From: Tropheryma whipplei str. Twist
GTDB taxonomy: Bacteria > Actinomycetota > Actinomycetes > Actinomycetales > Microbacteriaceae
Direction of reading: 5' to 3'
Length of the DNA: 64,000 bases
NCBI RefSeq assembly: GCF_000007485.1
Contig: NC_004572.3
Location: 62,001-126,000 of the forward strand
Under the pieces are notes generated by a model. That model did no database searches, was not told where the DNA came from, and worked only from the letters and a program-made list of their open reading frames with translations. How positions within the stretch are numbered: position 1 is the first letter of the stretch; every line of letters starts with the position of its first letter. The position numbers and the translations under genes are program-made. Below are positions 48,891 to 56,980 of the stretch, in pieces.

Positions 48891-48956
48891 TAAGAGACAG
48901 TGTGTAAATGAGAGTGTAAATAGGACAGTGTGTATGTGAGAAGAGTGTATTCAATA
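48891..48956 (+). repeat. 66-bp cassette 3' flank, copy 1
   Basis: Begins TAAGAGACAGTGTGTAAATG and ends GAGTGTATTCAATA. The same 66 bp with one mismatch lies at 52555-52620. The first 28 bp also follow the intact WiSP gene (56400-56427, minus strand). It marks the original end of the WiSP 3' unit and shows that copies were made with downstream DNA. Confidence 0.8.
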
Positions 48957-48979
48957 CAGCAAAACCTACTGCACCCTCT

Positions 48980-49588
48980 CTAACTTATGAGGCCCTTTAA
49001 TCTTTCATAGACCGGCCAGGGCTCATCTGCATCTCTCAGATATTTCCATTGCACCTGCAAGCCCTCATGCGCAGCAAGGGCTGCCAGCATAAGAACTGGA
49101 TTCTGTACTCTCCTTGTGAGAACAGAAAATAACAAATCCTCCATCGGAATCCATGCAATTTCCATATCAGCTTCTTCTGATTTTCTATTGAACTTAGCCT
49201 GAGATGCTCTCAGCTCACGCGCGAGATATACTCTCATCACCTCATTGCTTCCACCGGGAGTTAAGGTGAAATCAATCAGGGTGTGCCAGGTTTGTGCACA
49301 CATATCCACTTCTTCTGATAGCTCACGCTTGGCAGCATCAAGGGGGGATTCACCCGATAGATCGAGCATGCCTGCAGGAATTTCCCATTCTCTCGTGCGA
49401 ATTGGGTGTCGATACTGTCTTATCAGGAGAGCCTCATTCTTATCGTTCAGCGCAAGCACACCAACTGCGCCGGGATGAGATACGAACTCCCGACTAATTG
49501 TTTCGCCGCGATAATCGAGCTTTTCCTGCACAACGTCCCACACCGCACCCTTGTGTAAAAGCTTAGACTCAAGCACTCTGTAGTGCAC
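48980..49588 (-). CDS. Nudix hydrolase, ADP-ribose pyrophosphatase type
   Basis: 202 residues. Nudix box GMLDLSGESPLDAAKRELSEEVDM near residue 75, agreeing with G-x5-E-x7-REL-x-EE but with Asp in place of the final Gly. The preceding EWEIPAG and the later TPGGSNEVMRVYLA are typical of the ADP-ribose/ADP-sugar branch found between pyrG and xerD in actinobacteria. GTG start at 49588, in the middle of a longer conserved-looking context, so the true N-terminus may lie slightly upstream. Its 3' end is 23 bp from the array flank. Confidence 0.9.
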   Translation of the reverse strand: MHYRVLESKLLHKGAVWDVVQEKLDYRGETISREFVSHPGAVGVLALNDKNEALLIRQYRHPIRTREWEIPAGMLDLSGESPLDAAKRELSEEVDMCAQTWHTLIDFTLTPGGSNEVMRVYLARELRASQAKFNRKSEEADMEIAWIPMEDLLFSVLTRRVQNPVLMLAALAAHEGLQVQWKYLRDADEPWPVYERLKGLIS

Positions 49589-49767
49589 CGGCTTATCTTC
49601 CGGTGGTTTGCGCCTCTCGATTGAAATACACCTCGCAAAGTACTGATCATTCGATCATAGTATCTCTCCTACAAGCATAGTATCTCTTTTACCCTTCGAT
49701 CCATATATGTAATACCGGCCGCATATAACGTGAGTTCTATATAACGTGAGTGCCAATACATGTGTAT
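49589..49767. other. Upstream region of the Nudix gene with short duplications
   Basis: No gene seen. Two near-tandem repeats: CATAGTATCTCT (about 49657 and 49677) and ATAACGTGAGT (about 49726 and 49740). Probably holds the promoter for the Nudix gene. Confidence 0.35.
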
Positions 49768-49945
49768 TTATACCTAGCAGCCAACCTCAGTTTCCTAGAC
49801 TCAACCAAAACAGGACTAACCACAATAACAGGTTGGGTAACCAAAATAAACAGTTGGGTAACCAAAATAAACAGTTGGGTAGCTGGTATAACCTAAGCTT
49901 GTCAACAATGAAATAAGTGATATAGGGAAATAGGTGATATAGGAA
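49768..49945 (+). repeat. WiSP cassette fragment 4 with 21-bp and 17-bp tandem repeats
   Basis: A short piece of the cassette middle (CCTAGCAGCCAACCTCAGTT to GGGTAACC) in which the 21-bp part CAGTTGGGTAACCAAAATAAA is repeated in tandem about two and a half times. It ends in a different direct repeat, GAAATAAGTGATATAGG / GAAATAGGTGATATAGG (about 49910-49943), just before the pyrG stop. Fills the pyrG-Nudix gap. Confidence 0.75.
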
Positions 49946-49966
49946 CAAATGATGCACGGACGGTTA

Positions 49967-51604
49967 CTATTGAAGCACCGTCTTGCCGGAATTGAATTCC
50001 GCTATTTCTTTCCTAGCTAAAGCCGCTGCCACAAGGCCCTTGAACAGCGGGTGTGGCCTCTTTGGTCGCGACTTACATTCCGGATGCGCCTGTGTGCCAA
50101 TGTAGAACGGGTGATCCTTGCGGTCGAGCTCAATAAATTCAATCAGGTCTTGCTCTGTATTCCGCCCAGAGACTATAAGCCCACGCTCAACCAGTCGCTG
50201 TGCATAGCCATTATTTACCTCATAGCGGTGCCTATGCCGCTCGTGTATATCAGTTGTGCCATATAAACTGGCAGCTAGACTCCCGATGCTCAGAACGGCA
50301 CGGTAGCTTCCCAGGCGCATTGTCCCGCCAAACTGATCGTCAATAAGAATATCTCTTTGTTCAAGCATTGTTGTTACAACTGGCCACTGAGTATCATCGG
50401 TAAACTCCGTTGACGATGCGCCATGCATCCCAACAACATGTCTGGCATACTCTATCACCATGCACTGCATCCCGAGACATATACCGAGAGTAGGAATTTC
50501 TCTTTCGCGGCAAATCCGTATGGCTTTTATAAGTCCTTCTATGCCCCGTATTCCAAAACCGCCGGGGATACAAGCGCCGTTGATGTTTTCCAGCTGATCC
50601 TCAAGGTTCTCATCATCTGAGTCAACCCACTTTATATTAACCTTTGTCTTACTCTCGAATCCGCCAGCCCTAAGCGCCTCAATAACAGAAATGTATGCGT
50701 CGGGCAGTCCCGTATACTTTCCAATAATGGCTATCTCTATTTCACTTCTATTGTTCTCTATCGCATCAAGCACATCGTCCCAATAGGACCAGTCAATTTC
50801 ACCCGCCTCAAGGTCGAGGTGCTTGATTACAAACTTGTCTAACCCGTGTTGATTTAGAACACAAGGTATTTCATAGATGTTTGGAACAGTGACCGCGTTT
50901 ACAACAGCACTGACATCACACATAAGTGCTATCTTTTTCTGATTGGCACTTGAAATGGGCTTATCGCTCCGCAAGACAAGGGCATCGGGTTGAATTCCCG
51001 CGGCTCTCAATATAGCAACCGAATGCTGAGTGGGTTTTGTTTTCTGCTCACCCGCACTCTCGAGAAAGGGGACAAGTGATACATGTATAAAACAGCAGTT
51101 TTCTCTGCCAACTTCGCGCCTTATCTGCCTGGCCGCCTCGATAAATGGCTGGGACTCAATATCCCCAACCGTGCCCCCTATTTCGGTTATTATGACATCA
51201 ATATCATCAGGTGCGAGTCGTATCCTGCGCTTTATCTCATCAGTTATATGAGGTATAACCTGTACAGTTTCGCCAAGATATCTGCCGGTTCTTTCAAGAG
51301 TGATTACCTTGGAGTACACTTGCCCCGTTGTAACATTCGCTGTTCTATCGAGATCCACATCCAAGAACCGTTCGTAGTGCCCAACATCAAGATCGGTTTC
51401 TGCGCCATCCTCGGTTATAAACACTTCACCATGCTGCAGCGGATTCATCGTGCCAGGATCAACATTCAGATACGGATCCAGCTTTTTTATAAACACCTTT
51501 AGCCCACGCATTGTGAGCAGACTGCCCAAGCTGGCTGCTGTTAGCCCCTTACCTATTGAGGAAACAACCCCACCTGTTATGAATATATGTTTTATGCCGT
51601 TCAC
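49967..51604 (-). CDS. pyrG: CTP synthase
   Basis: Makes CTP from UTP, ATP and glutamine. Synthetase domain [19 protein letters not shown] at the N-terminus, with [22 protein letters not shown] cut short here; class I amidotransferase domain with Cys in [16 protein letters not shown] and His/Glu in [16 protein letters not shown]. 545 residues. ATG at 51604. In actinobacteria it normally follows recN closely and precedes the Nudix gene; here both gaps hold cassettes. Confidence 0.96.
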   Translation of the reverse strand: MNGIKHIFITGGVVSSIGKGLTAASLGSLLTMRGLKVFIKKLDPYLNVDPGTMNPLQHGEVFITEDGAETDLDVGHYERFLDVDLDRTANVTTGQVYSKVITLERTGRYLGETVQVIPHITDEIKRRIRLAPDDIDVIITEIGGTVGDIESQPFIEAARQIRREVGRENCCFIHVSLVPFLESAGEQKTKPTQHSVAILRAAGIQPDALVLRSDKPISSANQKKIALMCDVSAVVNAVTVPNIYEIPCVLNQHGLDKFVIKHLDLEAGEIDWSYWDDVLDAIENNRSEIEIAIIGKYTGLPDAYISVIEALRAGGFESKTKVNIKWVDSDDENLEDQLENINGACIPGGFGIRGIEGLIKAIRICREREIPTLGICLGMQCMVIEYARHVVGMHGASSTEFTDDTQWPVVTTMLEQRDILIDDQFGGTMRLGSYRAVLSIGSLAASLYGTTDIHERHRHRYEVNNGYAQRLVERGLIVSGRNTEQDLIEFIELDRKDHPFYIGTQAHPECKSRPKRPHPLFKGLVAAALARKEIAEFNSGKTVLQ

Positions 51605-51734
51605 TACAGGGTTTCATTGTATTGCATTTTATTGTCTACTAATAACGCATGCTGAAAAATAGTCAGATTGGACCTGTGTTCTGCTTTGTGCATATCCAGT
51701 CTATTGGGCAATCTCGCATCCTGATTAGGCTTTA

Positions 51735-53510
51735 ACAGCCCGGTTACCAGAACCCCTAAAGGTCCTAGCCAGTAATGTTCTAGAATCACGGGATTCTAGT
51801 CCGGTCACGCAGATCGAGCCCACGCCACACATACATTCCAACGCACAATTACCAGGAGCAGCCCACGCACAACAGGAGCAGCCCACCTCACTTTCCTAGA
51901 CCCAATCAAAACAGGACTAACCAAAATAGTAGACCCCCTTACATCCTGGTTGCCAAGCCCCCTACAGGTCCTAACCAGTAATGTTCTAGGAACAAAATAG
52001 CTCAAGATGGACTAACCAAAATAAACGGTTGGGTAACTGGTATAACCGGGCCCGTCAACAAATATATAGGCACGATAAGAGACTGGAGTCTTAAAACACT
52101 CGGGTTAAAACACACCGGATCCACACCTGAAACAACATCGCCTGCAGGACCCTCGGGATAACAGACCTGTGTTCTACTGACTCTGATAAATCTAATAACT
52201 CCTCCAGATAACCACACTTGGTTTAACAGCAATAACCACACTTGGTACCTTAACACCAAGGGAACCATTCTCATGTAGCCGGTAACACAACCGGCAAGAC
52301 CAATGGCAAGACTCACACCAATAGCAACCACCAATAGCAACCACCAATAGCAACCACCAAGACCAGCGGCAAAAAGCGCGTCAAACGAGGTGCGTCAACA
52401 TCACCAGAACAAGACCACCCTCTCAAGTCTGTCACTGAGCAGATAAACACTGACCAGGTAACAACAGTCACAAAACTGATCTGTCTGATCCCGTGGATAA
52501 CAACCCTGTGTAACTCTGATAAATCTGGTAAACCCTCCAAATAACCACTCTTGGTAAGAGACAGTGTGTAAATGAGAGTGTAAATAGGACAGTGTGTATG
52601 CGAGAAGAGTGTATTCAATAAGAACCAGTACAGTACCCCAAGAATAAGGTATGCATAGAAATTCATGCATAGAAGTTAAGGTGTGCAGATAAGGTGTGCA
52701 GGGCCCCCAGAAGGAACAACCCTCACAGTCCTAGACAAAGTAGTAAAACCCCTTACATCCTGGTTGCCAGAACCCCTAAAGGTCCTAGCCAGTAATGTTC
52801 TAGAATCACGGGATTCTAGTCCGGTCACGCAGATCGAGCCCACGCCACACATACATTCCAACGCACAATTACCAGGAGCAATTCCAACGCCTAACAAAAA
52901 CAGACAACCTCAGTTTCCTAAAATCAACCAAAAAAGGACTAACCACAATAAACACTTGGGTAACTGGTATAACCGGGCCCGTCAACACATATATAGACAA
53001 GATAAGAGACTGGGGGTCTAGGAGTGCGCAAAAACCACCCGAACACCCTCTCAAGTCTGTCACAGCCAAGATAAAAACTGAGAAGGTCAACACTGATCAG
53101 GTAAACCCTGATCTGTTTGATCCCCGGGATAACAGACCTGTGTGCTGGCTCTGATAGCTCTGCTAAATCCACCAAATAACCACACTTGGTTTAACCCAAG
53201 GGAACCATGCTCACGCAGCCGGTGGCACAACCGGTAAGACCAATGGCAAAAAGCGCGTCAAGCGAAGTGCGCCAACAACACCACCCGAACACCCTCTCAA
53301 GTCTGTCAATGAGCAGATAAACACTGACCAGGTAAACCCTGAGAAGATAAACACAGCCAACATAAACAATGACCAGATAACAAAAGTAACCGATGCTGTA
53401 AATAACTTTCAAAAATCTGCTCTAACCTCTCTAAAGAACTTCTTTACCTACCTAACAGACACAGCCCACCTCAGTTTCCTAAGCCCAACCAAAGATGGAC
53501 TAAATAACAG
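51735..53510 (+). repeat. WiSP cassette block 5 (about 5-6 mosaic units)
   Basis: Fills most of the recN-pyrG gap. Unit-terminal blocks near 52199, 52535 and 53167. A 114-bp stretch is identical at 51747-51860 and 52767-52880 (1020 bp apart). At 52320-52358 a 13-bp sequence (AATAGCAACCACC) is repeated three times. Headers, middles and ends are joined in different combinations. It runs into the 19-bp tandem repeat at its right end. No functional gene seen. Confidence 0.8.
52555..52620 (+). repeat. 66-bp cassette 3' flank, copy 2
   Basis: Identical to 48891-48956 except one base (TATGCGAG against TATGTGAG). Followed by unrelated DNA with the short repeats CATGCATAGAA and AAGGTGTGCAG (about 52650-52700). 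Confidence 0.8.
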
Positions 53511-53527
53511 ATTGGGATCGACATAAT

Positions 53528-53879
53528 ACGTGCGGCCCTGCATTTCACGTGCGGCCCTGCATTTCACGTGCGGCCCTGCATTTCACGTGCGGCCCTGCAT
53601 TTCACGTGCGGCCCTGCATTTCACGTGCGGCCCTGCATTTCACGTGCGGCCCTGCATTTCACGTGCGGCCCTGCATTTCACGTGCGGCCCTGCATTTCAC
53701 GTGCGGCCCTGCATTTCACGTGCGGCCCTGCATTTCACGTGCGGCCCTGCATTTCACGTGCGGCCCTGCATTTCACGTGCGGCCCTGCATTTCACGTGCG
53801 GCCCTGCATTTCACGTGCGGCCCTGCATTTCACGTGCGGCCCTGCATTTCACGTGCGGCCCTGCATTTCACGTGCGGCC
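53528..53879. repeat. Perfect 19-bp tandem repeat, 18.5 copies
   Basis: Unit GTGCGGCCCTGCATTTCAC, 18 full copies and 10 further bases, with no sequence change that I can find. Each junction makes the palindrome CACGTG. Because 19 is not a multiple of 3 the peptide meaning rotates through frames and no frame has a stop on the plus strand, so the long frames there are artefacts. The right end forms the last nine codons and stop of recN. GC-richer than its surroundings. A candidate for copy-number variation between strains. Confidence 0.95.
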
Positions 53880-55486
53880 ATAGCTAGCAACTCCCGCGAA
53901 TGTTCCAATCCGCTCTCGCTATCATGCAATCCAGACAATAACCTAGCCATCTCACCAACACGATTTTCTCCCGACAGGGAACACACATCAGACAGGTTGC
54001 CAGTTTTTGTAACCAGAAGGTGAGTCGTGGCAAATGCCGCAACCTGGGCTGAGTGCGTTATAACAATCACCTGCAGCCGCCGCGCCAAGGCCGCCAAACG
54101 TCTGCCAATCTCAATAGCCGCCGCGCCGCCGACCCCAGAATCGATTTCATCAAAAATAACTGTAGGAACAGTTTTTACACTGGCAAGCGCTACTTCAATC
54201 GCAAGCATAACACGCGATATTTCCCCCCCACTTGCCCCTGTTCCAATTGGCTGTGCGGCACCCGCATAACTTGTTCGTAAAAACATAGCCACTTGGTCCA
54301 TACCGTAACTGTCATGGGATTTTTGCAGAACCTGGACCTCAAATCTAGCCTCGGGCATAGCAAGACATGGAAGATTTAAAGACACCGAATCGCCCAATAG
54401 CCGCGCTGCCGACACACGCCTTTCTGATAATTTTTTGGCAAGATATTCAACATTTTTCTGTAATTCTTCTTTTTTCGCCTCCAATTCCTGTACCCTCGCG
54501 TCGTCATTTTCGATTGTGCTGCTCCGCGCTAACGCGTTTTTTGCAAAGTCAATTACATCTTCGATTGTCGGACCATATTTTTTCTGTAATTTTCTCAGTG
54601 CACCCAGCCTATTGTGCATCTCATCCAATATCTCTATGCTGCCCTCGGGTAAGGTGTTAATCTGTTTTGTTATCTCGTTTGATAATTCCTGCATAGTCAC
54701 AAGTGCTGTATCAATTGCCGTGCCATATGCATGTTGAAGTTTTATTCCCTCCATTTCACATAAAATCTGCTGCAGTTCGGTGATTTTGTCGATTATGCCA
54801 TTATCGATTAGTAATTGTTTTGTTGCACGTAAATTCCCGAGAAGCTGTTCGTGGTTCTCTAGAATGTTTATCTGTTTTTTTATATTTTCATCTTCACCAA
54901 TTTGTGGATTGATCTCGTTAATTTCCTCTACAGCCTGTATAAGACCTATCGCTTCCGCGCGACGACCCGCCAAATTATCCCGAATATTACGAAGTTCAAG
55001 ATTTGTTTTTGAGAGTTCGCTCCAGGCCAATTGATATTCCTTTAGCAGATCGGTATTACCAGCGTATCCATCAAGAATTTGTCTTTGCAGGGCCGGATTT
55101 TTCAGCCTCACCTGTGCAAATTGCCCATGCACTACAAGGAGCTTATTTCGTAATTTGCCCAAATAACTGTTATTGGCAGTTTTCCCATTAACGTTTGCAA
55201 CAGATTTGCCGGATAGGCTTATTTCACGTGACACCGTTAGTTTGCCCTCAATACAAGGTAAAACATTCTCAAAATGTCGTGGTACGCGCCATATTCCAAT
55301 CACCTGCGCACTCTGGTTATGCGGATATTTCGAATTTCCAGGCTTTCCCAAAAGTGTTTCCAATGCGCCCAGCAACATAGTCTTGCCGGCACCGGTCTCG
55401 CCGGTTATAACGGTAAAATCGGAACCAAAATCTATATCTGCTTTTGCTATATTTCCAAAATTGCGTATAGAGATTTGTTCAATCAT
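53849..55486 (-). CDS. recN: DNA repair protein RecN
   Basis: SMC-like ATPase for double-strand break repair. Walker A ITGETGAGKTMLLGAL at the N-terminus, long coiled-coil middle, then SGGEISRVMLAIEVAL, Walker B VIFDEIDSGVGG and VITHSAQVAAFA. 545 residues. After LLAM the last nine residues AAREMQGRT and the TGA are encoded by the 19-bp tandem repeat, so the native C-terminus was replaced. Lies 18 bp after nadK, the ancestral neighbour. Confidence 0.95.
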   Translation of the reverse strand: MIEQISIRNFGNIAKADIDFGSDFTVITGETGAGKTMLLGALETLLGKPGNSKYPHNQSAQVIGIWRVPRHFENVLPCIEGKLTVSREISLSGKSVANVNGKTANNSYLGKLRNKLLVVHGQFAQVRLKNPALQRQILDGYAGNTDLLKEYQLAWSELSKTNLELRNIRDNLAGRRAEAIGLIQAVEEINEINPQIGEDENIKKQINILENHEQLLGNLRATKQLLIDNGIIDKITELQQILCEMEGIKLQHAYGTAIDTALVTMQELSNEITKQINTLPEGSIEILDEMHNRLGALRKLQKKYGPTIEDVIDFAKNALARSSTIENDDARVQELEAKKEELQKNVEYLAKKLSERRVSAARLLGDSVSLNLPCLAMPEARFEVQVLQKSHDSYGMDQVAMFLRTSYAGAAQPIGTGASGGEISRVMLAIEVALASVKTVPTVIFDEIDSGVGGAAAIEIGRRLAALARRLQVIVITHSAQVAAFATTHLLVTKTGNLSDVCSLSGENRVGEMARLLSGLHDSESGLEHSRELLAMAAREMQGRT

Positions 55487-55504
55487 TCTGCACAGCGCCG
55501 ACCC

Positions 55505-56410
55505 TCAAGCGGTCTGGAGGTTAAATTTCTTTACGAGATGCTCTGCAAAACACCCCTTTTTCACACGGCCAAACACAACGGGCACCTTTCCCACGTGGCA
55601 CGCAATTTCATCGCCGGATTGCAGGCATAATCTCACTTGCCCGTCACTGCACAGCACTACTTTATTATCTCTAGATGTAACCTTGAGCAGAATTGATCGA
55701 TTATCTGGCAACACGATTGGTTTAGCAAACAGCTCATGCGGGCTAACCGGAACAACCAGAGTCACCTTCATCTCTGGCCAAACAATTGGTCCACCCGAAG
55801 AAAACGAATAAGCAGTTGAGCCTGTTGCGGTTGCAATAATAATGCCATTACAGCTAATGTCCATCACCCTGCATCCGTCAACAAATACCTCTATGTCAAC
55901 GACTTTTCCTTCAACCTTTCTTTCAATTGTAATTTCGTTTACCGCCCACTCGTCGTGGATCTTTTTACCCCCTCTTTGAACGCTTGCTGTTATCGGTAGT
56001 CGTTTTTCTTCTGTATATTCACCTTTTACGATATTTTCAACGAGATTCACTATATCTTCTGGTTCGATATCGACCAGAAATCCCATTCGCCCCATATTTA
56101 CTCCGAATAACGGGGTTCCTGTGTTTTTCAAGTCTCTCGCCATTCGCAGAAAGGTGCCATCTCCACCAATGGATATTCCGGCACAAAACGGCACATTAAT
56201 AGACCGTGATGTTGTCTCTTGATCCAGATATTTATTGCGCCCGGCTTGATTGAGAGAAACTACTCCGCTGTCAGTATTACGAGCGCTTTCATTATTACGG
56301 GCATGGGGATCTGTAATGACCGACATTTTTCTCTGCGCCACGAGCTCGCAGATAGTCCCATAAATAGGCTCAGCTTCAAGACAACCATTGTGCGCAATAT
56401 ACACTCTCAT
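55505..56410 (-). CDS. nadK: NAD kinase
   Basis: Phosphorylates NAD to NADP. GGDGT motif in ICAGISIGGDGTFLRMARDL near residue 80, FGVNMGRMGFLVDIEP, and the conserved NEITIERK and TATGSTAYSFSSGGPIVWP segments. 301 residues with a loop of about 25 extra Asn/Ser-rich residues (near 40-65). The ATG at 56410 and the next few codons lie inside the 28 bp shared with the cassette 3' flank. It starts 27 bp after the WiSP stop and probably shares its transcript. Confidence 0.94.
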   Translation of the reverse strand: MRVYIAHNGCLEAEPIYGTICELVAQRKMSVITDPHARNNESARNTDSGVVSLNQAGRNKYLDQETTSRSINVPFCAGISIGGDGTFLRMARDLKNTGTPLFGVNMGRMGFLVDIEPEDIVNLVENIVKGEYTEEKRLPITASVQRGGKKIHDEWAVNEITIERKVEGKVVDIEVFVDGCRVMDISCNGIIIATATGSTAYSFSSGGPIVWPEMKVTLVVPVSPHELFAKPIVLPDNRSILLKVTSRDNKVVLCSDGQVRLCLQSGDEIACHVGKVPVVFGRVKKGCFAEHLVKKFNLQTA

Positions 56411-56980
56411 TTACACACTGTCTCTTACCAAGAGTGGTTATTTGGAGGATTTATCAGAGTTATCAGAGTTATCACACAGGTCTTTTATCCACGGGATCTT
56501 GCAGATCAGGGTTGTGGCTGTACCTTTTGTCCATGTGACTAGACCTTTTGATTCTAGAACATTACTGGTTAGGACCTTTAGGGGTTCTGGCAACCAGGAT
56601 GTAAGGGGGTCTACTATTTTGTCTAGAACTTTGAGGGTTGTTCCTTCTGTTTTATGATCCGTATCTAATAGACCCCAGTCTCTTAGATTACCTATATATT
56701 TGTTGACGGGCTCGTTTACTTTGGTTACCCAATTGTTTATTGTGGTTAGTCCATCTTTGATTGGGTCTAGGAATTTGAGGTGAGCTGTGTCTGTTAGGTA
56801 GGTGAAGAAGTTCTTTAGAGAGGTTAGAACAGATTTTTGAAAGTTATTTACAGCATCGGTCACTTTTGTTATCTGGTCATTGACAGACTTGAGAGGGTGT
56901 TCGGGTGGTGTTGTTGGCGTATCTCGTTTGACGCGCGTTTTGCCGCTGGTGTTACCGGTTGCATTGGTGGTTGAAGAAGG
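56400..56980 (-). repeat. Parent copy of the cassette repeat (WiSP 3' end)
   Basis: The segment from the Thr/Asn-rich linker (about 56980) through the stop (56438) and 28 bp beyond (to 56400, inside nadK) is the intact version of the units in the plus-strand array. Orientation is opposite to all array copies. Confidence 0.8.

Noticed and set aside
49447-49650. 67-codon minus-strand frame starting upstream of the Nudix gene
   Set aside because: It overlaps the Nudix gene in another frame and has no similarity; it may only share the same leader.
53528-53879. CRISPR array
   Set aside because: Units are contiguous 19-mers with no spacers and there are no cas genes.
53530-54023. Three long overlapping plus-strand frames with repeated RPCISRAALHFTCGPAFHV-type peptides
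   Set aside because: They arise because the 19-bp unit has no stop in any plus-strand frame and rotates through all frames. No start signal, and they cover the end of recN.
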